A stretch of 64,000 bases of DNA, taken from Streptomyces eurocidicus (GTDB lineage: Bacteria; Actinomycetota; Actinomycetes; Streptomycetales; Streptomycetaceae). The stretch spans positions 620,001 to 684,000 of the forward strand of contig NZ_LGUI01000003.1 in the NCBI RefSeq assembly GCF_002891295.1, in the 5' to 3' direction. How positions within the stretch are numbered: position 1 is the stretch's first letter; the number at the start of each line of letters is the position of its first letter. A model generated the notes under the pieces. The model worked only from the letters and a program-made list of their open reading frames with translations, searched no databases and was not told the DNA's origin. Positions 1 to 8,284 of this stretch are shown one piece after another. The translations under genes and the position numbers were made by a program.

Positions 1-65
1 ACGCGCAGCAGGGTGTCGTAGGAGGCCCCGCGCTCGGACGGCTCGGTGTGGATACGGAGCAGCAT
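1..65 (-). CDS. LLM-class F420-dependent oxidoreductase, N-terminal fragment
   Basis: Only the first 21 codons lie in the window; the gene runs off the left edge on the minus strand. The start codon is the ATG read from base 65 leftwards, giving MLLRIHTEPSERGASYDTLL. This closely resembles the opening strand and loop of Streptomyces luciferase-like monooxygenases that use F420, which start with a short beta strand and a TEP..GASYDTLL segment. The family performs hydride transfer between reduced or oxidised F420 and organic substrates in the cytoplasm. The assignment rests on the N-terminus alone. It is divergent from the exporter at 282. Confidence 0.5.
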   Translation of the reverse strand, partial: MLLRIHTEPSERGASYDTLLR

Positions 66-281
66 GGCTGGACCCTTCGGTTCGTGGGGCGTGCCGGGCT
101 TGTCGACCGCACGGCTTTGCGATCGGCAACGTAGCCGCGCGGCCGGGCCGGTGCCCATGCCCCCAGAGATCCGCCCACTGCCTCTTTGGAGGCATCGCCT
201 GTTCCCTGCGCGGTAATCGCGCCCGGCGGACCCGGCGCCGGCGGCTAGCGTCCGGGCTCGTCTACCTTGGAGGTTGCCACC

Positions 282-2114
282 ATGCCCGTCCCCGAAGCCC
301 CGCGGCGGCAGGGCGGACGCCGCTCCCCCTCGCTCACGCTGCTGGCGGTCTGCCTGGCCTCGGTGCTGTTCCCCCTGTCGATCACCGGTACGTCCGTGGC
401 GCTGCCGAGCATCGCCACCGATCTGAACAGTGGTCTGGCCGCGCTCCAATGGGCGGTCAACGGCTACAACCTGACGTTCGCCGGCTTCATCCTGGCCGCC
501 GGATCGCTGGCGGACCTTGTCGGACGCAAACGGGTGTTCCTCATCGGCACCGCCCTGTTCGGCGTGGGCGCGCTGGTCGCCGCGGTGTCGGACGACGTCC
601 TGCTGCTGGACGTGGCCCGCGCGGTGTCCGGGGCGGGCGCCGCGGCGGCGCTGCCCAGCGGCAGCGCGCTGCTCGCCCAGGTCTTCGAAGGCCGGGCACG
701 GGCCCGGGCGTTCAGCCTGTTCGGCACGACGGTCGGGCTGGGGCTGGCGCTCGGCCCGAGCATCGCGGGCGTGCTGGTGAGCAATCTCAGCTGGCGTTCG
801 GTGTTCCTGGTCCCGGCGGTCGTGGCGTTCGCGGTGCTGCTGCTCGCGCCCTTCGTGCCGGAGTCCCGCGGCCCGGCCGGCGGCCGGGTCGACAAGGCGG
901 GCACGGCGACGTTCACCGGCGCCCTGGTACTGCTGGTGTTCGGCCTGGTCGAGGGCCCGCAGCTGGGCTGGGCGCATGTGGCGGTGCTGGGTCCGCTGGC
1001 CGGGTTCGTGGTCCTGCTGGCCGCGTTCGTCGTCGTCGAACGGCGGCAGGAGCAGCCCATGTTCGACCTGACGCTGCTGCGCCGCCCGCGCTTCCTCGGG
1101 CTGTGCGTGTCCGTCATGGTCATCGTCTTCGGCTTCAGCCCGCTCGTGGTCTACCTGCCCTCGTACTTCTCGGCCGTGGACGGGCTCAGCCCGCAGCAGG
1201 CCGGTCTGACCCTCATGATGCTCACCGCCCCCACGCTGGTCTTCCCGGTGGTGGCCGGTGCGTTGACCCGCTGGATACCGGCCGGTACCCAGATCGTGGT
1301 GTCCGTGCTGCTGGTCGCCGTGGGCTGCGCGTGGCTGACGGTCATCGAGCCGGGCGGCGGCGACCTGCGGGTGCTCGGCCCCATGCTGCTGATCGGCGTG
1401 GGCGTCGGGATCTCGTTCGGGCTGCTGGACGGTGCGGCGGCCGACAGCGTGGAACCGGCGCGCACCGGCATGGCCTCCGGGATGTTCAACACCATGCGTC
1501 TGGCGGGCGAGGCCACCGCGATCGCCGTGGTGGGTTCGCTCATGGTGACGTTCACGCGGAGCGGCCTCGGCGGCAAGCTCGGCGGGTACGACACCCCGTA
1601 CGCGGACCAGCCGGACCGCGTCGCCGATCTGCTCAACCAGGGCGACCTGGCCACGGCCGCCGACACCGTGCGCGGCCCCGGCGCCCGGCAGGCGTTCGTG
1701 GACACCGCCGCGCACGCGTACACCGGGGCGCTGCACACCGTGCTGTGGGTGCTGGCCGCGCTGTGCGTCGTGGCCGTGCCGCTGATCGCGTTCCTGCTGC
1801 GGGGGCGGGCGGCGCGGGCGCGGCCCGGCGGCCGCGCCCGGGCCGGACGCGGCGGTGCCGTCGGCGGCGGGACGCGTGGACGCCTGACGCGGCTCCGCGG
1901 GGCGTGCCGTCGCACGACGGCTCCCGCGGGCCGCGGGCCTTGTCGTCATCTGACGCGCTCCGCGGGCCGCGGCCCGTGCCGGGGTTCCTCTCCCCCGCCC
2001 CGCCCCTTCCCGCCGCATCCCATGTGCGGCCCCGCCCCGGCCCCCCTACCGCGCTGCGCGCGGTGTCCTCAAACTCCCCCAGCCACCGCTGGGAGGTGCC
2101 CCCGGACAGGCTGA
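282..2114 (+). CDS. MFS drug exporter, DHA2 type (14 TM), aberrant C-terminus
   Basis: Proton-driven multidrug exporter of the DHA2 family in the cell membrane. The start is the ATG at 282, with GGAGG at 269-273; an upstream in-frame TTG at 267 would overlap the ribosome site. Helices begin near residue 20, and motif A (SLADLVGRKRV) follows the second helix. About fourteen hydrophobic segments run to about residue 507 (IAFLLRG). After this the literal frame continues for some 100 residues of Arg/Pro/Cys-rich sequence unlike any transporter tail. In the +1 frame the same DNA reads PAAAPGPDAAVPSAAGRVDA and stops at 1885-1887, giving the usual length of about 530 residues. One extra G in the run near 1800 would explain this. 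The tail also runs through a dispersed repeat. It may export the product of the adjacent cluster, but that is inference. Confidence 0.8.
   Translation: MPVPEAPRRQGGRRSPSLTLLAVCLASVLFPLSITGTSVALPSIATDLNSGLAALQWAVNGYNLTFAGFILAAGSLADLVGRKRVFLIGTALFGVGALVAAVSDDVLLLDVARAVSGAGAAAALPSGSALLAQVFEGRARARAFSLFGTTVGLGLALGPSIAGVLVSNLSWRSVFLVPAVVAFAVLLLAPFVPESRGPAGGRVDKAGTATFTGALVLLVFGLVEGPQLGWAHVAVLGPLAGFVVLLAAFVVVERRQEQPMFDLTLLRRPRFLGLCVSVMVIVFGFSPLVVYLPSYFSAVDGLSPQQAGLTLMMLTAPTLVFPVVAGALTRWIPAGTQIVVSVLLVAVGCAWLTVIEPGGGDLRVLGPMLLIGVGVGISFGLLDGAAADSVEPARTGMASGMFNTMRLAGEATAIAVVGSLMVTFTRSGLGGKLGGYDTPYADQPDRVADLLNQGDLATAADTVRGPGARQAFVDTAAHAYTGALHTVLWVLAALCVVAVPLIAFLLRGRAARARPGGRARAGRGGAVGGGTRGRLTRLRGACRRTTAPAGRGPCRHLTRSAGRGPCRGSSPPPRPFPPHPMCGPAPAPLPRCARCPQTPPATAGRCPRTG
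2064..2110. repeat. Dispersed Streptomyces palindromic repeat, copy A
   Basis: A TGTCCTCAAACTCC lead-in is followed by CCCAGC, cacc, GCTGGG (2078-2093) and AGGTGCCCCCGGAC. I recognise the CCACCGCTGGG..G.GCCCCC core as a common Streptomyces intergenic repeat. A second, diverged copy lies near 27771-27822. It sits inside the out-of-frame tail of the exporter reading frame, which argues that the exporter really ends upstream. Confidence 0.55.
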
Positions 2115-2149
2115 ACCGCCTGTCCCTCCCTCCGTAAGGAGTCACCCTC

Positions 2150-4021
2150 ATGCCGGAAGCACAAGCTCCCGTGCTCGTCGTGGGTGCCGGACCGGTCGGT
2201 CTGGTCGTCGCCTGCGAACTGCTGCAGCAAGGCGTCCCGGTCCGGGTCGTGGACGCCAACCGCCACCACTCCCTGCACTCCCGCGCCATCAGCGTCTGGC
2301 CCCGCGTCCTGGAGGTCCTGCGCAGGATCGACGTCGCGGACGCCCTGGTGGAGCGCGGGCACCGGGTCAACGGCGTCGGCTACTACTCGTCCGGCCGGCT
2401 GCTCGGCACCGCCCGGCTGGACCGGCTCGCCGACACCCCGTACCCCTTCGGCCTGATGCTGGCCCAGAGCCGTACCGAGGAGGTGCTGGAGAAGCGGCTG
2501 GCCGAGCTCGGCGGCACGGTCGAGCGCGGGGTGCGGCTGACCGGGCTGCGGCGGCTCCCGGACCGCTGCGCGGTGACCCTGGAGCACGAGGACGGCGCCG
2601 CCGAGGAGACCGAAGTGCCGTGGCTGGTCGGCGCGGACGGCGCGCACAGCACGACGCGCAAGCTGCTCGGCATCGCCTTCGAGGGCGACCAGCCGGACGT
2701 GAGCTTCGCGATCGCCGACGCGTACGTGGACGGCGACCTCTCGGACCGGCTGCTGGGCTACTGCTACTCGCCGCGCGGCAGCCTCGCCCTCGGCCCGCTC
2801 GGGGACGACGTGTTCCGGCTCGCGGTGAGCGTGCCGCACCCGGAGGACGACACCCCGCCGCCGCTCGCGCTCTTCCAGGAGGTCCTCGACGAGCGCGCGC
2901 CCGGCCACGGCGTGGTCCGCGGGCTCAAGTGGAGTACGACTTTCCGGGTGCGGGTACGGACCGCCGCGCGGTTCTCGGCCGGCCGGTGCTTCCTGGCCGG
3001 TGACGCGGCGCACGTGATGAGCCCGGCCGGGGGCCAGGGCATGAACACCGGGCTCCAGGACGCGGTCAACCTCGGCTGGAAGCTGGCCGGGGTGGCCCGG
3101 GGCCGGCTCGACCCGGCGGCCCTGGACAGCTACGACGCCGAACGCCGGGAGGCCGCCCACCGGGTGACCGCGACGACCGGCCGGCAGACGCGGTGGGGCT
3201 TCGTCTCCCAGCGCGCGCAGATCGCCGCGCGGGACGCCGCGCTGCGCGGCGCCGACCGCACCGGGCTGGTGCAGCGGGCGCTCGCGCCCATCGTGGCGCA
3301 GACCGACACCCATTACGGGCCCGCGCCGTCGCCCACCGAGCTCGCCAAGGAGCTCGCCCGGGGGACCGGGGCCCGGCCGGGCGCCAGGGTGCCGGTGCTC
3401 CTGGGGGCCGTGGGTTCCACGGTCCGGGCCGAAAGGGTCCGGGCCGAAGCGACCCAGGCCGAAAGGACCCAAGCCGAAGGGGCCCAGGCCGAAGGGATCC
3501 GCGCCGAAGAGGTCCGGGCCGAAGGGATACAGGCCGAAGCGGCCCCGACCGAAGAGACCCTTCCCGAACGGGACTTCACGGAGGCGCCGCCGGCCGACGG
3601 CGGTTCCACAGACGGCACTTTCCCGGACGGCGGGTTCCCGAACGGCGGTCCCACGGACGGCGGTCCCACGGACGAAGCCTTCCCCGACGGCGGTCCCACG
3701 GACGAAGCCTTCCCCGACGGCGGTTTCACGGACGAGGGCTGGGTGGCGGCCGAGCGCGACGCGTTCACCGTGCTGCTCCGCTGGGACCCGGCCGGCAGCG
3801 CCGCCCACCGGTCCGAGGCCGTCGCGCGGCTGCGCGCCGACGCGCCGCCGGAGACCCGGTGGACCGATCTGAGCGCGGCGCCCGACGGGGTGCTGACCCG
3901 CCTCCTGGGCCCCGCCCCGGTGGCCGCCGTGGTCCGCCCCGACGGACACCTCTTCCGCCGGGTCCGCCCGGAGGACGTGCCCGCGGCGCTGCGTGCCGCC
4001 CGCGCCCTCCCGCATTTCTAG
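2150..4021 (+). CDS. FAD-dependent aromatic/polyketide monooxygenase (PHBH type)
   Basis: Single-component flavin hydroxylase that would use NAD(P)H and O2 on an aromatic or polyketide substrate in the cytoplasm. Start ATG 2150 has AAGGAG eight bases upstream. Visible motifs: the N-terminal Rossmann VVGAGPVGL, the central GADGAHSTTRKLLG (DG motif), and RCFLAGDAAHVMSP with GGQGMNTGLQDA (GD motif). The C-terminal thioredoxin-like domain of the polyketide hydroxylase subgroup is present (final ALRAARALPHF). At 623 residues it is about 100 longer than usual. The excess is a low-complexity block (residues about 424-530) of five-residue repeats set into the start of the C-terminal domain. It is the first gene of the biosynthetic cluster and probably a tailoring enzyme; the substrate is unknown. 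Confidence 0.85.
   Translation: MPEAQAPVLVVGAGPVGLVVACELLQQGVPVRVVDANRHHSLHSRAISVWPRVLEVLRRIDVADALVERGHRVNGVGYYSSGRLLGTARLDRLADTPYPFGLMLAQSRTEEVLEKRLAELGGTVERGVRLTGLRRLPDRCAVTLEHEDGAAEETEVPWLVGADGAHSTTRKLLGIAFEGDQPDVSFAIADAYVDGDLSDRLLGYCYSPRGSLALGPLGDDVFRLAVSVPHPEDDTPPPLALFQEVLDERAPGHGVVRGLKWSTTFRVRVRTAARFSAGRCFLAGDAAHVMSPAGGQGMNTGLQDAVNLGWKLAGVARGRLDPAALDSYDAERREAAHRVTATTGRQTRWGFVSQRAQIAARDAALRGADRTGLVQRALAPIVAQTDTHYGPAPSPTELAKELARGTGARPGARVPVLLGAVGSTVRAERVRAEATQAERTQAEGAQAEGIRAEEVRAEGIQAEAAPTEETLPERDFTEAPPADGGSTDGTFPDGGFPNGGPTDGGPTDEAFPDGGPTDEAFPDGGFTDEGWVAAERDAFTVLLRWDPAGSAAHRSEAVARLRADAPPETRWTDLSAAPDGVLTRLLGPAPVAAVVRPDGHLFRRVRPEDVPAALRAARALPHF
3422..3740 (+). repeat. 15-bp coding repeats (pentapeptide period) inside the monooxygenase
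   Basis: Two consecutive arrays, both with a 15-base period that preserves the frame. The first (about 3425-3580) encodes units of the form A-E-x-x-x, such as AEGAQ, AEGIR and AEEVR. The second (about 3595-3740) encodes x-D-G-G-[FP]-like units, such as PDGGF, PNGGP and TDEAF, including an exact 30-base duplication encoding TDEAF then PDGGP or PDGGF. The encoded block is acidic and probably disordered. It lies between the FAD module and the C-terminal domain. Confidence 0.8.
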
Positions 4022-4307
4022 AGACTTCGGCACTTGTAGCGACAAAACACCTGACGACAATACCTGAGGTAACGCGGGAGACAGCCCGGACAGAAGACCA
4101 CAAAAGAGCGCCGAAAGGCGTCCGAGCAATTGCGGGGGCGGCCGGGGCGGGAATATTTTCAATAGCACGGAGACCCGCCCTCCGCACCTTCCAGAATTGG
4201 TCAAAAATTGGCAAATGGACGAACTTGCTTGTAGGCCCCATGTTACGGTCCGGTGGTGCAGAACGCTGTGCGGATTGACAGCGCGAAGGCGTACGGGGAG
4301 GGGTCAC

Positions 4308-5498
4308 ATGCAAGGTCACTGTTCACCGAGACATTCCCTGGGCAGGCAGCTGGAGGAAGAGATTCCCGCCCTGGTCGGCCGATACCGTGACGCATTGGAA
4401 AAGGCCGAGAACCCACTGGGGAAGCTCCCGGAACTGTGGGAGGACACCCGCACCCACGCCGACCTGATCCTCACCCGCTGGGCCCGCGCCCTCGACATAC
4501 CCGACGAGGACGAGTCCACCGGCATCGCCGCCGCGCTCGACCTGTCGGGCTCCTCCTCGCTGGGCACCCGCCGGGCCATCAGCGGCGTCCGGCTCGTCGA
4601 CTCGCTCCGGGCCCTCGAAACCCTCACCCACACCGCCCTCGCCACCGCCGAACGCTGCACGGCCGACGCGCCCGCCGACGTACGCCACCACCTGATGGGC
4701 CGCGCCGCCCAGGTGCTCAACAGGATCGGCTCACAGCACACCCAGGCCGCCGTCTTCGGCTACGACGCCCACCTGCTGCGCCAGATCGACCGGGTCAACA
4801 CCGGCGAGCGCGACCGGCTGGCCCGGGACATCCACGACCTGCTGGGCAACAGCCTCGCCCTCGCCTTCCGCCACCTGGAGCTCTACCGCATGACCGCGGC
4901 GGGCCCCGAAGGCCCCCGGCGCACCCATCTCGCCGCTCTCGACGACGCCCTCCAGGAGGCCGTCGGCTTCACCCGGGGCCTCATCTCCGGACTGCGCCAC
5001 GGCGCCCCGCTCATCAGCCTGGAGGCGGAGCTCCGGGACTGCGCGGGCGCCCTCAACTTCCGCGGTCTGCCGGTGCGCGTCACGGTCAGCGGAGACGAGA
5101 CCTGGCTGCCCGTACCGCATCGCACGGAGTTATTCCTCATTCTCCGCGAATTCCTTCGCAATTCCTTTACGCACGCCGCACCGCAATGCATATCCATCGA
5201 TGTCTGCATCAGGCCCGGCCGGGTCGAGGCGGCGGCCTATGACGACGGCCGGGGATTCGACCACGACGACACCCGGATCGGTAACGCACAACATCCCGAG
5301 GACCGCGCCGGGCATCAGGGCGGACTGGTCATGATGCGGGAACGGGCCAGGGAGCTCGACGGCAACTGCCAATTACACAGCCGACCGGGCGCCGGCACCC
5401 GGCTGACCCTCTGGCTACCGCTCCCGGAATGGCCCGGCACCACGGACCCCGGGGATTCCCTGATCGCCGGGGAGCCCGCCGGAGCACCGCGACCGTAG
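4308..5498 (+). CDS. Soluble sensor histidine kinase (NarL-type partner), TTA-containing
   Basis: Cytoplasmic HisKA_3-type kinase with no membrane segment. I chose the ATG at 4308 because GGGGAGGGG lies just upstream. The first 165 residues are a helical sensor-like region resembling RsbRD N-termini. The dimerisation box reads ERDRLARDIHDLLGN with the phospho-accepting His176; the ATPase domain has REFLRNS (Asn285), a DDGRGFD box and GGLVMMRERARELDG. Two leucines are encoded by TTA (5130-5132 and 5373-5375), which in Streptomyces needs the bldA tRNA, so the kinase should appear late in development. The response regulator follows 79 bases downstream. The 286 bases before the gene are unusually AT-rich and probably hold its promoter. 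Confidence 0.85.
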   Translation: MQGHCSPRHSLGRQLEEEIPALVGRYRDALEKAENPLGKLPELWEDTRTHADLILTRWARALDIPDEDESTGIAAALDLSGSSSLGTRRAISGVRLVDSLRALETLTHTALATAERCTADAPADVRHHLMGRAAQVLNRIGSQHTQAAVFGYDAHLLRQIDRVNTGERDRLARDIHDLLGNSLALAFRHLELYRMTAAGPEGPRRTHLAALDDALQEAVGFTRGLISGLRHGAPLISLEAELRDCAGALNFRGLPVRVTVSGDETWLPVPHRTELFLILREFLRNSFTHAAPQCISIDVCIRPGRVEAAAYDDGRGFDHDDTRIGNAQHPEDRAGHQGGLVMMRERARELDGNCQLHSRPGAGTRLTLWLPLPEWPGTTDPGDSLIAGEPAGAPRP

Positions 5499-5577
5499 CC
5501 CCCCGGGGCTCCCGGATCCGCCGCCCGCCGCGCGAGACGGCACGGGCGACGAGCAAGTGAACCGCCGAGGGGGAACC

Positions 5578-6267
5578 ATGGACACCATTCGCATTCTCAT
5601 CGCCGACGACCACACCCTGCTGCGCAACGCCCTGGCAGAGATCCTGCGGACCACCGACGAGTTCGAGGTGGTCGCGACCGCCGGCAGCGCCCCCGAGGCC
5701 ATCCGGCTGGCGGCGGAGCACCAGCCGGACATCACCCTGCTCGACATCGGCATGCCCGGCAACGCCCATCCGCCGACCACCGTCCGCAAGCTCCAGCAGG
5801 CCGCCCCCGGCAACGGCATCCTCGTGCTGACCATGCACGACGACCCCCAGCTCGTCCAAGCCCTGCTGCCGCTGGGCATCCGCGGCTTCCTGCACAAGAC
5901 GGTCAGCCACCAGGCGCTCTTCGCCGCGGTCCGCGAGGCCACCACCCCCGGCAGCCGGATCACCCTCTCCCTCTCCGCCGAGTCGCTCGCCGCGCCCCCG
6001 CCGCCCGCGCCCGGCCCGCTCTCCCCGCGCGAGGCGCAGGTCGTCGAGCTGGCCGCACACGGCCTGAGCAACTATCAGATCGCCCGGCGGCTCGACATCA
6101 CCGAGGGAACCGTCAAGCGCCACATGCGCAACATCTTCGACAAGCTGGGTGTGGGCTCCCGCGTCGAGGCCGCCAACAAGTCCGTGGAACTCGGCCTGAT
6201 CGAACCGCCCGTCGCCGCCCCCAAGCGGATGGGCCGCCGCTACCGGGAGTACCCCGAGTCGGCCTGA
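5578..6267 (+). CDS. NarL/LuxR-family response regulator
   Basis: Partner of the kinase just upstream. The receiver domain starts with IRILIADDH, has the phospho-acceptor Asp56 in LLDIGMPG, the T/S switch in LTMHDD and the conserved Lys in GFLHK. After a short Pro/Ala linker a LuxR-type helix-turn-helix follows: LSPREAQVVELAAHGLSN then QIARRLDITEGTVKRHM. At 229 residues it has normal family length. Start ATG 5578 has GAGGGGGA upstream; an earlier in-frame GTG at 5557 lacks such a site. It probably controls the biosynthetic genes on either side; the 11- and 10-bp repeat arrays around 10.1-10.5 kb are candidate targets. Confidence 0.9.
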   Translation: MDTIRILIADDHTLLRNALAEILRTTDEFEVVATAGSAPEAIRLAAEHQPDITLLDIGMPGNAHPPTTVRKLQQAAPGNGILVLTMHDDPQLVQALLPLGIRGFLHKTVSHQALFAAVREATTPGSRITLSLSAESLAAPPPPAPGPLSPREAQVVELAAHGLSNYQIARRLDITEGTVKRHMRNIFDKLGVGSRVEAANKSVELGLIEPPVAAPKRMGRRYREYPESA

Positions 6268-6446
6268 TGCCTCCTTGGTGACATCCACTGCCCCCTGTGG
6301 CGCAGCAGCCCCCGGCGCCGGCGCGGCGCCGTCCTACGGTTCAGGGACGTTCGCCGCCCGGCCCCGGCCGGTGCCCGGTGCGACGCGCGGGCACCTCGCC
6401 CCGCGGCCCACCGGACGGCTCCCGACCCGCGGAAGGCAGTACGGCA

Positions 6447-7655
6447 TTGCACCCGACCATCCCCGCCCAGAGCCCGGAGCACACCCGACGGTCCAGACTT
6501 CCCTCCCTCACCGGGCTGCGCTTCTTCGCCGCGCTGGCCGTCGTCCTGTTCCACATGACGCAGTCGCACTCCCCGCTGGACCCCGCGTCGCCGATGAACC
6601 CCTTCGCGGACCAGGGCCTCGCCCACGCCACGGAGAAGCTGTTCAGCCGGGCCGGATACCTCGGGGTCTCCTTCTTCTTCGTCCTCAGCGGCTTCGTCCT
6701 CACCTGGGTGGCACGCCCCGGTGAGCGCCTGCGCGACTTCTACCGCCGACGGCTGCTGAAAATCCTCCCCAACCACCTGGTGACCTGGGCGCTGGCCATG
6801 GTCCTCTTCGCCGGGGCCACCGTCGGCCCCGCGGCCTGGGGCGCCAACCTCGCACTCGTCAACTCCTGGTTCCCGCGCCTCGACATCAACATCGGCGCCA
6901 ACCCGCCGAGCTGGTCGCTGTGCAGCGAGCTCCTCTTCTACCTGCTGTTCCCCTTCGCGCTGCGCCCGGTCCTGCGGATCGCCGAGCGCCGGCTGTGGAT
7001 GTGGGCCTGGCTGATGGTGGCGGGCACGGTGGTGGTGGCGCTCGCCGGCGCGTATCTGATCACCGACACCCCGCGGCCCGCCCTCCTGCCGGTCTCCCCC
7101 ACGCAGTTCTGGTTCGGCTACTTCTTCCCGCCGCTGCGCATGCTCGAGTTCGTCCTCGGCATGCTGCTGGCGCGCATCGTGGCCACCGGCCGGTGGCCGC
7201 GGATCGGCATCGTCCCGGCGGCCCTCCTGGTGACCGCCGCCTACGCGGCCTCGATGGTCCTGCCGTTCCAGTTCGGCTTCGTCGCCGCCGCCGTCCTGCC
7301 CGTCGGCGCCCTGATCTCCGCCGTGGCCACCGCCGATGTCCAGGGCACCCGCACCCTGATGCGAGGCAGGGTGATGCGGTGGCTGGGCGAGGTGTCCTTC
7401 GGCTTCTACCTCTGCCAGGGGATCGTCCTCTTCTACGGGCGGACGCTCCTGGACGAGGACCAGTGGGGCTTCGGACCGGTGGGCGGTGTGCTCGCGCTGC
7501 TGGGCGGCTGCCTGCTGAGCCTCTGCGCGGGCTGGCTGCTCATGGCCGGTGTGGAGCGGCCCGCCATGCGCCGCTGGAGCGTCGCGCGGGCCGCCCGGCG
7601 GTCGATCACGGTACGGAGGTCCGTACCGGCCGGGCGGCAGCGGGTCGACGCCTGA
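6447..7655 (+). CDS. Membrane acyltransferase, acyltransferase_3 / OafA family
   Basis: Integral membrane O-acyltransferase of about ten helices, of the kind that acylates sugars, macrolides or lipids with acyl-CoA donors. The conserved domain begins RLPSLTGLRFFAALAVVLFHMTQS with the catalytic-type His in the first helix. SRAGYLGVSFFFVLSGFVLT follows, then RRLLKILPNH. I placed the start at TTG 6447, which has GGAAGG about ten bases upstream. The in-frame GTG at 6297 would add 50 Arg/Pro-rich residues that look non-coding and has no good ribosome site, but it cannot be excluded. In the cluster it could acylate the final product at the membrane. Confidence 0.8.
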   Translation: MHPTIPAQSPEHTRRSRLPSLTGLRFFAALAVVLFHMTQSHSPLDPASPMNPFADQGLAHATEKLFSRAGYLGVSFFFVLSGFVLTWVARPGERLRDFYRRRLLKILPNHLVTWALAMVLFAGATVGPAAWGANLALVNSWFPRLDINIGANPPSWSLCSELLFYLLFPFALRPVLRIAERRLWMWAWLMVAGTVVVALAGAYLITDTPRPALLPVSPTQFWFGYFFPPLRMLEFVLGMLLARIVATGRWPRIGIVPAALLVTAAYAASMVLPFQFGFVAAAVLPVGALISAVATADVQGTRTLMRGRVMRWLGEVSFGFYLCQGIVLFYGRTLLDEDQWGFGPVGGVLALLGGCLLSLCAGWLLMAGVERPAMRRWSVARAARRSITVRRSVPAGRQRVDA

Positions 7656-7757
7656 CCGCCGCGGCCCGCCACCACTGAACCGGGTCCGTACGGAGCCGCT
7701 CCGCATAGCCCCGGAGGCCGGTACGTTTATCTACCTGGCAGCCTCCCCACGTCCTTA

Positions 7758-7780
7758 CGGTCACCCGGTGTACGTGACCG
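7758..7780. terminator. Hairpin between convergent genes
   Basis: CGGTCAC (7758-7764) and GTGACCG (7774-7780) form a perfect 7-bp stem with a 9-base loop. It lies between the end of the acyltransferase gene and the end of the minus-strand gene at 7794, where a shared terminator is expected. There is no T-tract, as is usual in Streptomyces. Confidence 0.45.
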
Positions 7781-7793
7781 GGTGCCCCGGGCG

Positions 7794-8267
7794 TCAGCCG
7801 GGGTCCCCCCGGAACGGCACGGCGTCCCGGTCCGCCGGTACGCCCCACCCCGACCGTGCGTACACGGCGTCCCGCAGCGCGGCGACCATGTCCCACAGCT
7901 CGACGAACCCCACGCCGTCCGCGCCCGGTTCCCACCGGAGCGCCCCGAGCGGCGCCGGGTCCCGGTGCGCGCACCGCGACAGGGCCCACGCCGCCTCACG
8001 GAGCAGCACCGGCCGGTGGTGGCACAGCAGCACGCCCGGCCCGGCCGGACCCCCGGGGTCCGCCGGCCATTCGGCGGTGAACCCCAGCGGCTCCAGCCAC
8101 GCGTCGTAGAGGGCGCGGGCGACGGCACACCGCCGGCCCGCCCGGCCGCCCGGGGTCGTCCGGGGGGCCTCCCACAGGTCGAGCACCACCATGTCCGCGC
8201 GGCACAGCGGGGGATGCCCGCTCTCCGGGGGCGGGGCTCCGTCGACCCGCCCGTCTCGCGCATCCAC
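7794..8267 (-). CDS. Hypothetical protein, third gene of the KAS III/FabG unit
   Basis: I do not recognise this 157-residue protein. It begins 18 bases after the FabG-like gene on the same strand, so it is probably co-transcribed and may be translationally linked. A possible alternative start is the internal Met of MVVLDLWEAP. It has no signal peptide or long hydrophobic helix. Visible segments are MVVLDLWEAPR, ALYDAWLEPLGFTAEWP, HHRPVLLREAAWALSRCAHR and FVELWDMVAALRDAVYARSG. These look like a small helical domain with conserved Trp, His and Arg. Codon use is typical for the region, which supports a real gene. It may be an accessory enzyme or scaffold of the pathway. Confidence 0.55.
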   Translation of the reverse strand: MDARDGRVDGAPPPESGHPPLCRADMVVLDLWEAPRTTPGGRAGRRCAVARALYDAWLEPLGFTAEWPADPGGPAGPGVLLCHHRPVLLREAAWALSRCAHRDPAPLGALRWEPGADGVGFVELWDMVAALRDAVYARSGWGVPADRDAVPFRGDPG

Positions 8268-8284
8268 TTGTCCCGGACCGCGGC

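Noticed and set aside
4197..4307. Longer start for the histidine kinase
   Set aside because: The added 37 residues come from the AT-rich promoter region and have no ribosome site, whereas ATG 4308 has a strong one.
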